Source: CAUTUX01 sp963532875 | Lineage (GTDB): Bacteria; Bacillota; Clostridia; Christensenellales; CAG-917 | Direction of reading: 5' to 3' | NCBI GenBank assembly: GCA_963532875.1 | Contig: CAUSLO010000005.1 | Coordinates: 1-42,940, forward strand | DNA: 42,940 nt | Shown: positions 25,763 through 34,835 of the stretch, piece after piece | Position numbering within the stretch: position 1 is the first letter of the stretch | Layout: each line of letters begins with the position of its first letter | Notes under the pieces: generated by a model | Database searches by the model: none | Told to the model about the DNA's origin: nothing | Seen by the model: only the letters and a program-made list of their open reading frames with translations | Translations under genes and position numbers: made by a program

Positions 25763-27046
25763 CTACACTTTACGATTATCTACTATTCTTTTTACTTTAT
25801 CACCATTAATCACAATGCTTCCTGGAGCTTTTAAAGTTATCTTTGCTCCCACACCTAAGTTGCTTATCATCTGTGTCTCAATGTTGCGACAAATCTTATT
25901 CATATCGCTTAAAGAATCTGAAAAATATTTTTTATTAATCTCTACTTGTATCTCCATTGTATCAAGATTGTTTACTCTATCTAAGACTATAAGGTATTTT
26001 GATGCATCAACTTCTTGAATACCAAACAAGACACTTTCAATCTGTGATGGGAATACATTAACTCCTCGCACAATCATCATGTCATCTGATCTTCCCGATA
26101 CTCTTTTCATTCTAGTACAATTATTACCACAACGGCACTGTGCATGTTCAAGTGTTGTAATGTCTCTTGTCCTATATCTAATTAATGGCATCCCTTGTTT
26201 CTTAAGCGTTGTGAATACTAGTTCTCCTTCCTCGCCATCTTGTAGCGGTTTTAAGGTATTGATATCCACTACCTCTGGAAAGAATGCATGATCCCAAATG
26301 TGTAGCATCTCACCGTCATGACAAGAAATTGCAACTCCTGGTCCACTTATCTCTGAAAGACCATATATGTCATATGCTTTTATTTTTAACTTATCCTCAA
26401 TTTCCTTCTTCATCTCAAGAGACCAAGGTTCGGCACCAAAGATACCTATACGTAATTTTAATTCACTTCTCTTGATTTTCTCCTTTTTCATGGCTTCATA
26501 TAGCACTAAAGCATATGAAGGGGTACATGCTAGGACTGTTGCTCCAAAATCTTTGATTAATTGTAACTGTCTTAGGGTATTTCCTGCAGAGGCTGGAACA
26601 ACTGCACAGCCTAGTTTTTCTGCTCCATAGTGTACGCCTAACCCACCTGTAAATAAACCATATCCAAAGGCTATATGTACTATGTCTTTGTTTGTAACTC
26701 CTACTTTTTCAAATGAATTTTTTACACAATCTGCCCAAACATCTAAATCGTTTTGAGTGTATCCTGCGACTGTTAATTTCCCTGTTGTGCCACTTGAAGC
26801 GTGCAACCTAACAATATCACTTATTGATGTTGCAAATGTTCCAAATGGATAATTATCTCTTAAATCTTGTTTTGTTGTGAATGGCAACTTAGATATATCA
26901 TCTATGGATTTTATATCTTCTGGCTTAATGCCAATGTCATCCATTTTCTTTTTATAGTAAGGCAATTTAGCATATGCCAAATTTACAAGTTCAATTAAGT
27001 CCTTACTTTGTTGTTCTCTCTTTTCTTCCTTACTTATTTTCTCCAT
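25763..27046 (-). CDS. paaK: Phenylacetate-CoA ligase family protein
   Basis: PaaK-type ligases activate aryl acetates with ATP and CoA through an acyl-adenylate. The 427-residue protein has LPFTTKQDLRDNYPFG, the AMP-binding LHASSGTTGKLTVAGYT, YDIYGLSEISGPGVAISC, RYRTRDIT and RSDDMMIVRGVNVFPSQIES with the adenylation-domain Arg, plus a C-terminal ACT-like ligase lid. Beside iorAB, arylacetyl-CoA from Phe, Tyr or Trp 2-oxoacids is the likely chemistry; in fermenters it may run toward ATP formation (inference). The gene overlaps iorB by 17 nt. AGGAT precedes the ATG. Confidence 0.92.
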   Translation of the reverse strand: MEKISKEEKREQQSKDLIELVNLAYAKLPYYKKKMDDIGIKPEDIKSIDDISKLPFTTKQDLRDNYPFGTFATSISDIVRLHASSGTTGKLTVAGYTQNDLDVWADCVKNSFEKVGVTNKDIVHIAFGYGLFTGGLGVHYGAEKLGCAVVPASAGNTLRQLQLIKDFGATVLACTPSYALVLYEAMKKEKIKRSELKLRIGIFGAEPWSLEMKKEIEDKLKIKAYDIYGLSEISGPGVAISCHDGEMLHIWDHAFFPEVVDINTLKPLQDGEEGELVFTTLKKQGMPLIRYRTRDITTLEHAQCRCGNNCTRMKRVSGRSDDMMIVRGVNVFPSQIESVLFGIQEVDASKYLIVLDRVNNLDTMEIQVEINKKYFSDSLSDMNKICRNIETQMISNLGVGAKITLKAPGSIVINGDKVKRIVDNRKV

Positions 27047-27611
27047 AGTTATATCCTACTTCTAGAGCCTTTAAATTCAAATCTATGAACTTTGGTTTAA
27101 CCGTTTGTCTTATCGCTTCTTTTGCAATTTCAAAGTCAATTTTCATCATCTTAACCAATGCTCCAATCATTATGACATTTACAGCTTTTATATTTCCCAA
27201 TTTCTCTGCTTCAGCCACTACGTCAAACATCAATGTTTTTTTAGTAGTCTTTTTAATTTCTTCGAGAATATCTTCTGGATATTCTCTCGCTCCAATAATA
27301 ACTGGCATTGGTGCAATCTTTTGAGTATTAGCAATCATAACTCCATCCTTTTTGAGATAGTCGATATATCTAAGAGCCTCTAATTGTTCAAAAGCCAAAA
27401 TTACATCTGCTTCCTTAATTCCTATTATTGGTGTGTTTACCTTGCCTGCAATCTTGACGTGGGTTACTACACTTCCGCCTCTCTGTGCCATTCCGTGCAC
27501 TTCACTCAATTTGCAATCTTGATTTTGTAACGCTGCAATTTGACCCAATATTCTTGATGCTAATAAAGTACCTTGACCACCAACTCCAACTATTAAAATA
27601 TTGACATCCAT
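27030..27611 (-). CDS. iorB: Indolepyruvate:ferredoxin oxidoreductase, beta subunit
   Basis: IorB pairs with IorA to oxidatively decarboxylate aryl 2-oxoacids to aryl-CoA, reducing ferredoxin. The 193-residue protein has the gamma-type Rossmann region NILIVGVGGQGTLLASRILG, the SEVHGMAQRGGSVVTHVKI block, and ADVILAFEQLEALRYIDYL. Its ATG overlaps the iorA stop by one base, and it overlaps paaK by 17 nt, so it is translationally packed between its partners. Confidence 0.95.
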   Translation of the reverse strand: MDVNILIVGVGGQGTLLASRILGQIAALQNQDCKLSEVHGMAQRGGSVVTHVKIAGKVNTPIIGIKEADVILAFEQLEALRYIDYLKKDGVMIANTQKIAPMPVIIGAREYPEDILEEIKKTTKKTLMFDVVAEAEKLGNIKAVNVIMIGALVKMMKIDFEIAKEAIRQTVKPKFIDLNLKALEVGYNYGENK

Positions 27612-29326
27612 TATTCACACCTCGTAATGCAACCAAATTTGCAAACCTTTTCGCATAATGTACAACCAGTACACATCTCTTTATTTATAACTGCCTTTCC
27701 ATCTATCTTCTGAATTGCAGGACATCCTAACTTTAAGCAAACCCCACACTTCTTACAGTTATCAACCTTAAATGGCGTATCGTATTTTGGCAATATCAAT
27801 GCACATGGTCTTTGCATTATTATTACAGATACTCCTTCCTTCTCTGTCTCTTCTTTGATACTTCTTTCAACTTCTGACAACTCATATGCATCCACAACTT
27901 GAATTGACTTAACCCCTGCCGATTTACATACATCAATCAAGTTCAAGATATTTGTTTCTTCACCTTTCAATGTCTTACCTGTTGCTGGATGATCTTGGTG
28001 TCCTGTCATACCTGTTGTTGAGTTGTCTAATATCAAAACTGTTATGTTACTCTTGTTATATACTGCATTAATTAGCCCTGTTATTCCGCTGTGAATAAAG
28101 GTTGAATCGCCTATAACGGCTACGGTCTTTTTTGAACTATCTTTGCCTAATGCCTTTTCAAATCCATGTGCCATTCCAATACTTGCTCCCATGCAAAGTA
28201 CAGTATCAACAGCTGAAAGCGGTGGTTGAGCCCCTAAGGTATAACACCCTATGTCTGCACATACCCTCATTTTCAATTTTGATAGAATATAAAAGACTCC
28301 ACGATGTGGGCAACCTGCACACATAACTGGTGGTCTATTTGGCAAATCATATTGCTTAGATTTTGTTTTAATTCCTAGAACTTTTTCTTTAATTTTAGCT
28401 ACTGTAACCTCACCTTGAATTGAGAATAAATTCTTACCTTCACATTGAATTCCTTTAGCCTTAATTTGAGTTTCAAAGAATGGTTCTAGTTCTTCGATAA
28501 CTATTAATCTCTCGACTTGCTTTGCGAACTTTTCAATTAACTTAAATGGCATAGGATATACCATACCAAGTTTCAAGATTGATGCGTCTGGCAACGCATC
28601 CTTGACATACTGATATACAACTCCCGAACAAATAACTCCGATTTCTTTTGAGTTATATTCAACAGTGTTGATGCTCATCTTATTACAATCTGCTGCTAAT
28701 CTCTTTTCTCTGTCTTCAACAACTAAATGTCTCTTTATAGCCGATGCTGGCATCATCGTATATTTTGAAATATCTTTTTGATATTCCTTTACACCAACCT
28801 CAACTCTGTCATTCAATTCAACCATACTTTGTGAGTGAGCAATTCTTGTTGTTTCACGCAAAAATACTGGAGTGTCATATGCCTCTGATATTTCAAATGC
28901 TAACTTTACAAAGTCCTTTGCTTCTTGTGATGAAGATGGCTCTAACATTGGTATATGAGAAGATATTGCATAAAAACGTGAATCTTGTTCATTTTGAGAT
29001 GAGTGCATTCCTGGGTCGTCAGCGACTAAGATTACAGCCCCAGCATTAACTCCTGTGTATGCCATCGTGAACAATGGGTCTGCCGCAACATTGACCCCTA
29101 CATGCTTCATACATGCCATACTTCTTACACCAGCAAACGATGCTCCAGCAACAACTTCTAAAGCTACTTTTTCATTTGGTGCCCATTCTGTATATATCTC
29201 TTCATACTTAGAAGCATATTCGCTAACTTCTGTAGATGGCGTCCCTGGATATGCTGCCATAACCTTTCCGCCAGCCTCATACATGCCACGTGCAATTGCT
29301 TCATTCCCTAGCATTATTTTTTTCAT
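27611..29326 (-). CDS. iorA: Indolepyruvate:ferredoxin oxidoreductase, alpha subunit
   Basis: IorA is the thiamine-diphosphate and Fe-S subunit of the aryl 2-oxoacid oxidoreductase. The 571-residue protein begins with the pyrimidine-binding region (VMAAYPGTPSTEVSEYASKY, then EVVAGASFAGVRSMACMKH), carries the ThDP block AVIGDSTFIHSGITGLINAV with MTGHQDHPATG, and ends in two 4Fe-4S motifs: CKKCGVCLKLGCP and CTGCTLCEKVCKFGC. The N-P-P-V-MCAGCPHRG segment near 330 is also typical. GAGGAAAT precedes the ATG. The length and domain order are normal. Confidence 0.96.
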   Translation of the reverse strand: MKKIMLGNEAIARGMYEAGGKVMAAYPGTPSTEVSEYASKYEEIYTEWAPNEKVALEVVAGASFAGVRSMACMKHVGVNVAADPLFTMAYTGVNAGAVILVADDPGMHSSQNEQDSRFYAISSHIPMLEPSSSQEAKDFVKLAFEISEAYDTPVFLRETTRIAHSQSMVELNDRVEVGVKEYQKDISKYTMMPASAIKRHLVVEDREKRLAADCNKMSINTVEYNSKEIGVICSGVVYQYVKDALPDASILKLGMVYPMPFKLIEKFAKQVERLIVIEELEPFFETQIKAKGIQCEGKNLFSIQGEVTVAKIKEKVLGIKTKSKQYDLPNRPPVMCAGCPHRGVFYILSKLKMRVCADIGCYTLGAQPPLSAVDTVLCMGASIGMAHGFEKALGKDSSKKTVAVIGDSTFIHSGITGLINAVYNKSNITVLILDNSTTGMTGHQDHPATGKTLKGEETNILNLIDVCKSAGVKSIQVVDAYELSEVERSIKEETEKEGVSVIIMQRPCALILPKYDTPFKVDNCKKCGVCLKLGCPAIQKIDGKAVINKEMCTGCTLCEKVCKFGCITRCE

Positions 29327-29342
29327 TTATTTCCTCATATTT

Positions 29343-30962
29343 TTATTTTATTTGTTGTTCTATTATATTACCGCAATACTTTTTACGTAACTTTACCTTC
29401 TCAATTTTCCCTGTAGCGTTTCTAGCTACCTTATCAAAAATTATTTCTTTTGGTCTTTTATATCTTGGTAACTCTTTAACGAATTCCTCTATTTCTTCTG
29501 TAGTTAGGCTCTTGTCTCTTTTTTCAATTATAGCAATTGCTATCTCTCCTAGTCTCTCGTGAAACTTGCCAATTACTGCAGCGTCCTTTATCTTTTCATT
29601 TTTTCTTAAGAAGTCTTCTATTTGAACTGGATATATATTCTCACCACCAGTTATGATTACGTCCTTTTTTCTGTCAACTAGATATATGAAACCGTTCTCC
29701 CTTTTCGCCATATCTCCTGTGCATAGCCATCCATCAATTATAGTTTCATCTGTTGATTTTTTGTCTTTGTAGTAACATACCATGACTCCGTCGCCTTTAA
29801 CACAAAGTTCCCCAACTTCGCCATCTGGTATTACTTCTCCTTTGTTGTTTACAATCTCAACTTCCCAGCCAAATCCAGGAACTCCAATTGCACCTACGTG
29901 ATCTATATTTTCAACACCTAAATGTACACATCCAGGTCCGATGCTTTCTGATAACCCATAATTGGTATCATAGTCATGATTAGGAAATACCTTCTTCCAA
30001 CGTCTAATAAGTGATGGTGGTACTGGTTGAGCACCTATATGCATCAATCTCCATTGTTTCAACTCATACTCGTCAAGATCAATTTCTCCATCTTCAATTT
30101 GATCTAAGATATCCTGTGCCCAAGGTACTAATAGCCAGACAATTGTACATTTTTCCTTAGAAACTGTCTCTATAATCAACTTAGGGGATACCCCTTTAAG
30201 CAAAACTGCTGGTGAAGCACTAACCAAACTACCAAACCAGTGCATTTTCGCCCCTGTGTGATATAACGGTGGGATACATAGGAATTTATCTTCTTTGCAT
30301 TGTCCATGATGTTTTTGCTCAACTATGGCAGCATGTGAAAGACTTTTTTGTTTATGTAAAATTGCCTTTGGGAATCCAGTTGTTCCACTTGAAAAATATA
30401 TGGCGGCTTCATCTTCAAGAGTTAAATTAATATTTGGATTTTCTCTTGAGGCGTCCAATGTGAACTCGTCATATGGTATTGCGAAACTAGGCGGGTTTTT
30501 CCCTACGTGAATAAACGCCTTAACCTTTGTTTGTCTATCAAATATATTTTCTAATCTTCCGATAAACTGATCACCAAATACTAACAAATCGACATCTGCT
30601 AAATTTAAACAATACTCTATTTCATCACTTGAATATCTGTAATTAAATGGAACTACTATTGCTCCTGTTTTTAATATTCCAAAATATATTGGAAGCCATT
30701 CAAGGCAGTTGAACATCAGTATTGCTACTTTGTCTCCCTTTTTAATTCCATATTTTAAAAGGGCATTAGCGAATCTATTTGCTTCATCGTTGAATTGACC
30801 CCACGTGATTTCTCTTCTGCTAGATTGATTATTATCAACTACCAAAGGAAAATCTTTCCATGTAGTATGTTGGTGTTCTTCAATTTTTTCGCTTATTTCT
30901 ATTAATGCTACTTCTTCTTTATAATTCTTTGCATTGTTTTCTAAGTACTTTGTTATTAACAT
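29343..30962 (-). CDS. Acyl-CoA synthetase (AMP-forming)
   Basis: The 539-residue ANL-superfamily ligase joins a carboxylate to CoA. It shows AAIYFSSGTTGFPKAILHKQ (P-loop), the core NYGLSESIGPGCVHLG, DGWLCTGDMAKRENGFIYLV, DRKKDVIITGGENIYPVQIE and the C-terminal catalytic Lys in RNATGKIEKVKLRKKY. It most resembles medium/long-chain or aryl-acid ligases; the substrate cannot be told. It lies between the aconitase-family gene (3-nt gap) and iorA (16-nt gap). It could activate acids related to the IorAB/PaaK pathway (inference). Confidence 0.9.
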   Translation of the reverse strand: MLITKYLENNAKNYKEEVALIEISEKIEEHQHTTWKDFPLVVDNNQSSRREITWGQFNDEANRFANALLKYGIKKGDKVAILMFNCLEWLPIYFGILKTGAIVVPFNYRYSSDEIEYCLNLADVDLLVFGDQFIGRLENIFDRQTKVKAFIHVGKNPPSFAIPYDEFTLDASRENPNINLTLEDEAAIYFSSGTTGFPKAILHKQKSLSHAAIVEQKHHGQCKEDKFLCIPPLYHTGAKMHWFGSLVSASPAVLLKGVSPKLIIETVSKEKCTIVWLLVPWAQDILDQIEDGEIDLDEYELKQWRLMHIGAQPVPPSLIRRWKKVFPNHDYDTNYGLSESIGPGCVHLGVENIDHVGAIGVPGFGWEVEIVNNKGEVIPDGEVGELCVKGDGVMVCYYKDKKSTDETIIDGWLCTGDMAKRENGFIYLVDRKKDVIITGGENIYPVQIEDFLRKNEKIKDAAVIGKFHERLGEIAIAIIEKRDKSLTTEEIEEFVKELPRYKRPKEIIFDKVARNATGKIEKVKLRKKYCGNIIEQQIK

Positions 30963-30965
30963 ATT

Positions 30966-33161
30966 CTACCTATTTTCTCTGTAATAATTAATTAAGCATC
31001 CGCTCAATATTATATCTTTTTCTTCGCTAGTTAAAGAATCAACTTTTAAAGAGATACTCTTCTTTACATTGTTTCTATACAAGATACCTTCAATATCTTG
31101 TATCCCATTCTTAATAACTTCACGAATATTTTTAACGACAACTATATCGTTTACCTCAAATGAATCTTCACTTCTAAATGGAATCATACCCCAATTAATT
31201 ACATTTGAGCGATATCTCTTTGTTGCATATTCTCTCGCTATATTTGCTGACCCTGATAAGAATCTTTGGCAACTCGCTGCTTGCTCTCTCGCACTACCAT
31301 CGCCAACCTTATTTGCATATATTGTGCTTCCAACTGAAACTTTATCAAGATTCAACTTCTCACTCTTAAGAACTGCAAAAATATCTTCATTCTTTCCATC
31401 TCTAACTTCTTTTGCTCTGCCTACATATTCTGGATCTTTTCTGCTCAATGCAAACTCAGCCAGTTTTAATGGATTACTACGATATGACGATGTCTCTCCG
31501 CTTGGAATTAATTCATCAGTTGTTGTTACTGGGTCATTTATCACAGATACAACTTTAATTGCTAGATTATCTTTTAATGCTTCCAATGTAGGAATATCTG
31601 TTATGTTTGGTCCAAAAACTATTTGTTCATCTGGTTGTGATTTACCAAATCCGTTATATATTCTATTTTTATATATTTCATCTTCGTACTTAAATGGCTT
31701 AAATTTTTCATCATAATCAAGATTTAATGCAGATGTTAATACCCCTCCATTCGCTGCTGTCGCCGCAATTGACCTACTATCCATCAATGCAACTGATGCA
31801 ATCTGTCCATCTGTTTTGCTACCTTCTCTTCTTTCAAAGTTTCTTGTTGTATGCCTAATTGAGAATCCGTTATTGTTTGGAACATCTCCAGCCCCAAAGC
31901 AAGGTCCACAAAATGCAGGTTTAATTATTGCTCCCGCTTTAATTAAATTATCATAACCACCATTTTTTATGAGTTGTAAATTAACTGGTTGAGAACCTGG
32001 ATATACCATAAAAGAAAATCCATCAGACCCAATCGACTTGCCCTTCATAATCTGACTTGCCGTCATTATGTTGTCATATGTTCCGCCTGAGCATCCTGCG
32101 ATTACTGCTTGTGATACATAGATTTTACCATCTCTAATTTTATCTAATAACTTGAACTTGCCATCTTTAAATCCAAGCAACTCGTTCCCTTCCATTTCAA
32201 CCTTTCCTAGTATCTCTTCTGGGTTATCAATTACATCTTGTAACTTGTATACATTTGATGGATGAAATGGCATAGCAATCATTGGTTCTGCTGTATTCAA
32301 ATTGATTTCTATAACTTTGTCATATTCTGCACCATTCTCTGGTTTTAACTCTTTGTATTCTTTTTCTCTGCCAAATGTCTTTAGATACTCTTTTGTCTTT
32401 CTATCTGTTTGCCATATAGAACTCAAGCATGCAGTCTCTGTTGTCATAACGTCAATGCCGTTTCTAAATTCCATATCTAAATTAGCAATTCCGTCTCCAA
32501 CAAATTCCAATACAGAATTCTTAACAAATCCATTCTTGAATACTTCGCCAATGATTAGCAAAGCAATATCTTGAGGCCCAACGCCCCTTCGTACTTTACC
32601 CTTCAAATTAACTGCTATTACTTTTGGATACTCAATGTCGTATGTTCTGTTTAAAATTTGTTTAACTAACTCTGGACCACCTTCACCGATAGCCATTGTC
32701 CCGATAGCCCCATATCTTGTATGACTGTCGCTACCTAGAATCATTTTCCCAGGTGCTGCAAAATTCTCTCTCATGTATGTGTGAATAACGGCTTGATTTG
32801 CAGGTACATATATTCCGCCGTATTTCTTAGCACAAGATAAACCAAACATATGATCATCTTCGTTTATAGTTCCACCTACACAGCAAAGCGAATTATGACA
32901 GTTGGTTAGCACATATGGAACTGGGAATTGTGTTAGTCCACTTGCTCTAGCAGATTGAATAATCCCAACGTACGTAATATCATGGGAAGCCAAAGCATCA
33001 AACTTAATTTTTAAATTTTGCTCTTCTGATGACGTGTTATGTTTTGCTAAAATCGAATAGGCTATTGTCTTTTTTGAAGATGCAATATCAGCATATTGAT
33101 CAACATCAAAGAACTCACCATTTACATATATTTTCTTTTTATTTATTAACTCTATTGACAT
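30966..33161 (-). CDS. Aconitase-family hydratase (YbhJ-like)
   Basis: The 731-residue protein has the aconitase layout. GSDSHTRYGAIGTMAIGEGG lies in domain 1. Cluster-binding cysteines appear in VIAGCSGGTYDN and FCGPCFGAGDVPNNNG, followed by the RNFERREG loop. A C-terminal swivel domain contains VGDGSAREQAASCQRFL and YRSNVINWGMIPF. The sequence follows the YbhJ-like 'hydratase' branch, not canonical AcnA/B or LeuC (which also needs LeuD). The substrate is unknown. It is the first gene of the nine-gene run, and no Shine-Dalgarno precedes its ATG. Confidence 0.88.
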   Translation of the reverse strand: MSIELINKKKIYVNGEFFDVDQYADIASSKKTIAYSILAKHNTSSEEQNLKIKFDALASHDITYVGIIQSARASGLTQFPVPYVLTNCHNSLCCVGGTINEDDHMFGLSCAKKYGGIYVPANQAVIHTYMRENFAAPGKMILGSDSHTRYGAIGTMAIGEGGPELVKQILNRTYDIEYPKVIAVNLKGKVRRGVGPQDIALLIIGEVFKNGFVKNSVLEFVGDGIANLDMEFRNGIDVMTTETACLSSIWQTDRKTKEYLKTFGREKEYKELKPENGAEYDKVIEINLNTAEPMIAMPFHPSNVYKLQDVIDNPEEILGKVEMEGNELLGFKDGKFKLLDKIRDGKIYVSQAVIAGCSGGTYDNIMTASQIMKGKSIGSDGFSFMVYPGSQPVNLQLIKNGGYDNLIKAGAIIKPAFCGPCFGAGDVPNNNGFSIRHTTRNFERREGSKTDGQIASVALMDSRSIAATAANGGVLTSALNLDYDEKFKPFKYEDEIYKNRIYNGFGKSQPDEQIVFGPNITDIPTLEALKDNLAIKVVSVINDPVTTTDELIPSGETSSYRSNPLKLAEFALSRKDPEYVGRAKEVRDGKNEDIFAVLKSEKLNLDKVSVGSTIYANKVGDGSAREQAASCQRFLSGSANIAREYATKRYRSNVINWGMIPFRSEDSFEVNDIVVVKNIREVIKNGIQDIEGILYRNNVKKSISLKVDSLTSEEKDIILSGCLINYYRENR

Positions 33162-33170
33162 AATTTAATA

Positions 33171-33200
33171 ATTATATACTTGTATATAAGATATTGTCAA
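33171..33200 (-). promoter_or_regulatory. Promoter of the hydratase-iorAB-paaK run; possible leaderless start
   Basis: Minus-strand TTGACA (33195-33200) and TATAAT (33171-33176) are both perfect and 18 nt apart. The -10 ends 9 nt before the ATG at 33161, leaving at most a 2-3 nt leader and no Shine-Dalgarno. This is the best evidence in the window for leaderless transcription. Confidence 0.65.
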
Positions 33201-33300
33201 AATAAGGTACTTGCTTTTTGTTTAATCTCTATATTTCAGATATTCTAATCCGTTAAATTTTGTTTTATACAAATTTAGACAACACTCTTTTATTTTTACA

Positions 33301-33741
33301 TTAAATCATATCGTTGATATTATCTTCATCTGTTTTGACGGTATCGCTAAGCGCATTTACCTTTTGACTACTCTCTATCACTGTAGCGAATAATCCTAAG
33401 ACTGGTATAAAGCATCCTATAACTGAGTAAATTAATGTAGGCATTTTTCTTTCTTTATTAACGCCATACACAACTGTTCCAACGATTTGAGCCATATATG
33501 ATATTGAAAACAGAACTGATGGTATACATATTGCCAATAGGCTGATTATTTTTGCTATTCTGCTTAACCCAAAATCAGGGAATGAATCTTTATTTGCCGA
33601 CTGTTCTCCTACAGAAGGAAATCTCTGATATATTTTGAGTTGTATCAGAAGGACTATAGTAGTGATTGTTGCAATTATGAATATAACTCCTGCTAAACTC
33701 ATTAACTTAAATGCGATATGCTTTTTCTTCATATCTTTCAT
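33301..33741 (-). CDS. Small membrane protein, paralogue of the gene at 34339
   Basis: The 146-residue protein of unknown function has three or four hydrophobic segments: about residues 14-35 (SLAGVIFIIATITTIVLLIQ), 66-90 (ISLLAICIPSVLFSISYM), and 105-125 (LIYSVIGCFIPVLGLFATVI). It aligns along its length with the protein at 34339-34788, sharing KKKHIAFKLMSLAG/KKLHIGLKFMGYAG, QIVGTVVYGVN/QIVGTIAYAFN and CFIPVLGLFA/CFLPFFAHFP. GGGAG, 6 nt before the ATG, lies inside the last codons of the upstream gene, so the two are coupled. Confidence 0.7.
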   Translation of the reverse strand: MKDMKKKHIAFKLMSLAGVIFIIATITTIVLLIQLKIYQRFPSVGEQSANKDSFPDFGLSRIAKIISLLAICIPSVLFSISYMAQIVGTVVYGVNKERKMPTLIYSVIGCFIPVLGLFATVIESSQKVNALSDTVKTDEDNINDMI

Positions 33742-33744
33742 CAA

Positions 33745-34164
33745 TTACTCCCATTCTTTAATTCGTTTATCGGCATGCTTAACAAGAATGCGTGTTTGTT
33801 TGCGTTTAAATTTTACTTTTTCTTTCCTAGCTTTTTGAGTTTCCCTTAGTTTTTCTAATCTTGAATCAACCTCAACTTTATCATCTATGTCATCTATCTG
33901 TCTTTGCTCTTGAATATTCGTGCAAGATAGATATGGATCGCAATTATTTATTGCAACAGATATATAGTATTTTTCAATTTCTACTTCTTCTACACTTTGA
34001 ATGCAGTCTGGATGATCATGTTTAACTCTTGGTGTATCTTTAATAATCTGTGCCGCCTCTTCGCCAGTGTATGCTCTCGTTGGAAAATCAATAAAAATAC
34101 AGTTGCCTCTACCGACATGTCCACATTTTGCTGTAACTACGTAATGTAACTTGTATTCTCCCAT
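33745..34164 (-). CDS. Hypothetical Cys/His-containing protein
   Basis: I do not recognise this 139-residue protein. The N-terminal half has HYVVTAKCGHVGRGNCIFID, then TGEEAAQIIKDTPRVKHDHP and DCIQSVEEVEIEKYY, giving a CGH / HDHPDC arrangement that could bind zinc. The C-terminal half is charged and probably helical (EKLRETQKARKEKVKFKRKQ). No membrane segment is present. It lies upstream of, and is coupled to, the membrane protein at 33301, and shares a duplicated promoter sequence with the gene at 34339. No Shine-Dalgarno precedes its ATG. Confidence 0.65.
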   Translation of the reverse strand: MGEYKLHYVVTAKCGHVGRGNCIFIDFPTRAYTGEEAAQIIKDTPRVKHDHPDCIQSVEEVEIEKYYISVAINNCDPYLSCTNIQEQRQIDDIDDKVEVDSRLEKLRETQKARKEKVKFKRKQTRILVKHADKRIKEWE

Positions 34165-34211
34165 GAACTAATTCTATCACAGCGACAGAATGAAATAAAT
34201 GTGCATTTTTT
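34165..34211 (-). repeat. Duplicated promoter region, copy A (with leaderless-type -10)
   Basis: These 47 nt directly upstream of the ATG at 34164 match 34789-34835 upstream of the other paralogue locus at all but a few positions; the distal 27 nt (34185-34211) are identical. The minus-strand TGATAGAAT (34171-34179) is an extended -10 ending 6 nt before the ATG, so transcription would start at the A of ATG. A TTTATT lies 17 nt further upstream. Confidence 0.7.
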
Positions 34212-34338
34212 AGCGTACAGCACTGAAACAGCACCAAAAAAACACCTAAAAGAATTCATATCTTAAATTGCGATAACCGACATAATTATCAAAGGATAGT
34301 AAGTAAAACTAATATTTGTGATTTATCTCGCAAAACAA

Positions 34339-34788
34339 CTAAAGATTATTCCGCAAATCATCTATATGCTCGCTATGTGAGTTTTCCATATTCCTTTTCT
34401 TAATCGCATTTAAAATTTCCTGTTCTTTGTAAATAGGAAAATGTGCAAAAAATGGTAAAAAGCATGCTACTATCGCATCAATTAGAACCTCTCTGTACCT
34501 TTCCACATTGAATGCATACGCAATAGTACCAACAATTTGAAGAAAATAAGTTAGTGCCGTTAGACTTAATAATACTATAGGCATTACTCTTAAAAAATTA
34601 ACTAGACTGCTTGCATTAGTTCTTTTCATGATATCCCTAACGCCCATTTGTATCCTAACTATTTGCATTGTCCTAGCAACCCTCACTACAATTCCAAAAG
34701 CAATTGCTAACAATATAGTAATAACAGCAAAAAATCCAGCGTATCCCATAAACTTCAACCCTATGTGCAACTTCTTTTTGTCATTCAT
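34339..34788 (-). CDS. Small membrane protein, paralogue of the gene at 33301
   Basis: The 149-residue protein of unknown function starts MNDKKKLHIGLKFMGYAG. It has hydrophobic segments at about 15-35 (FFAVITILLAIAFGIVV), 68-90 (MPIVLLSLTALTYFLQIVG) and 100-118 (LIDAIVACFLPFFAHF), and a charged C-terminus. It is homologous to the membrane protein at 33301-33741. The duplication also includes the promoter, which here drives the membrane protein directly; at the other copy it drives the Cys/His protein. No Shine-Dalgarno precedes its ATG. Confidence 0.7.
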   Translation of the reverse strand: MNDKKKLHIGLKFMGYAGFFAVITILLAIAFGIVVRVARTMQIVRIQMGVRDIMKRTNASSLVNFLRVMPIVLLSLTALTYFLQIVGTIAYAFNVERYREVLIDAIVACFLPFFAHFPIYKEQEILNAIKKRNMENSHSEHIDDLRNNL

Positions 34789-34835
34789 AAATTAATTTTA
34801 TCACACCAACAGAATGAAATAAATGTGCATTTTTT
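34789..34835 (-). repeat. Duplicated promoter region, copy B (with leaderless-type -10)
   Basis: This is the second copy of the 47-nt upstream region described at 34165-34211. Minus-strand TGATAAAAT (34795-34803) ends 6 nt before the ATG at 34788. The rest of the 34836-35050 gap is A/T-rich and shows nothing else I recognise before the fic promoter. Confidence 0.7.

Noticed and set aside
31069..31716. 215-codon open frame opposite the hydratase gene
   Set aside because: It is a shadow of a well-supported gene with no family motif; similar long antisense frames at 18268-18816 and 5268-5678 were dropped for the same reason.
34212..34338. Small gene or antitoxin between the two paralogous loci
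   Set aside because: The 127 nt have no open frame with a usable start and no clear structure.
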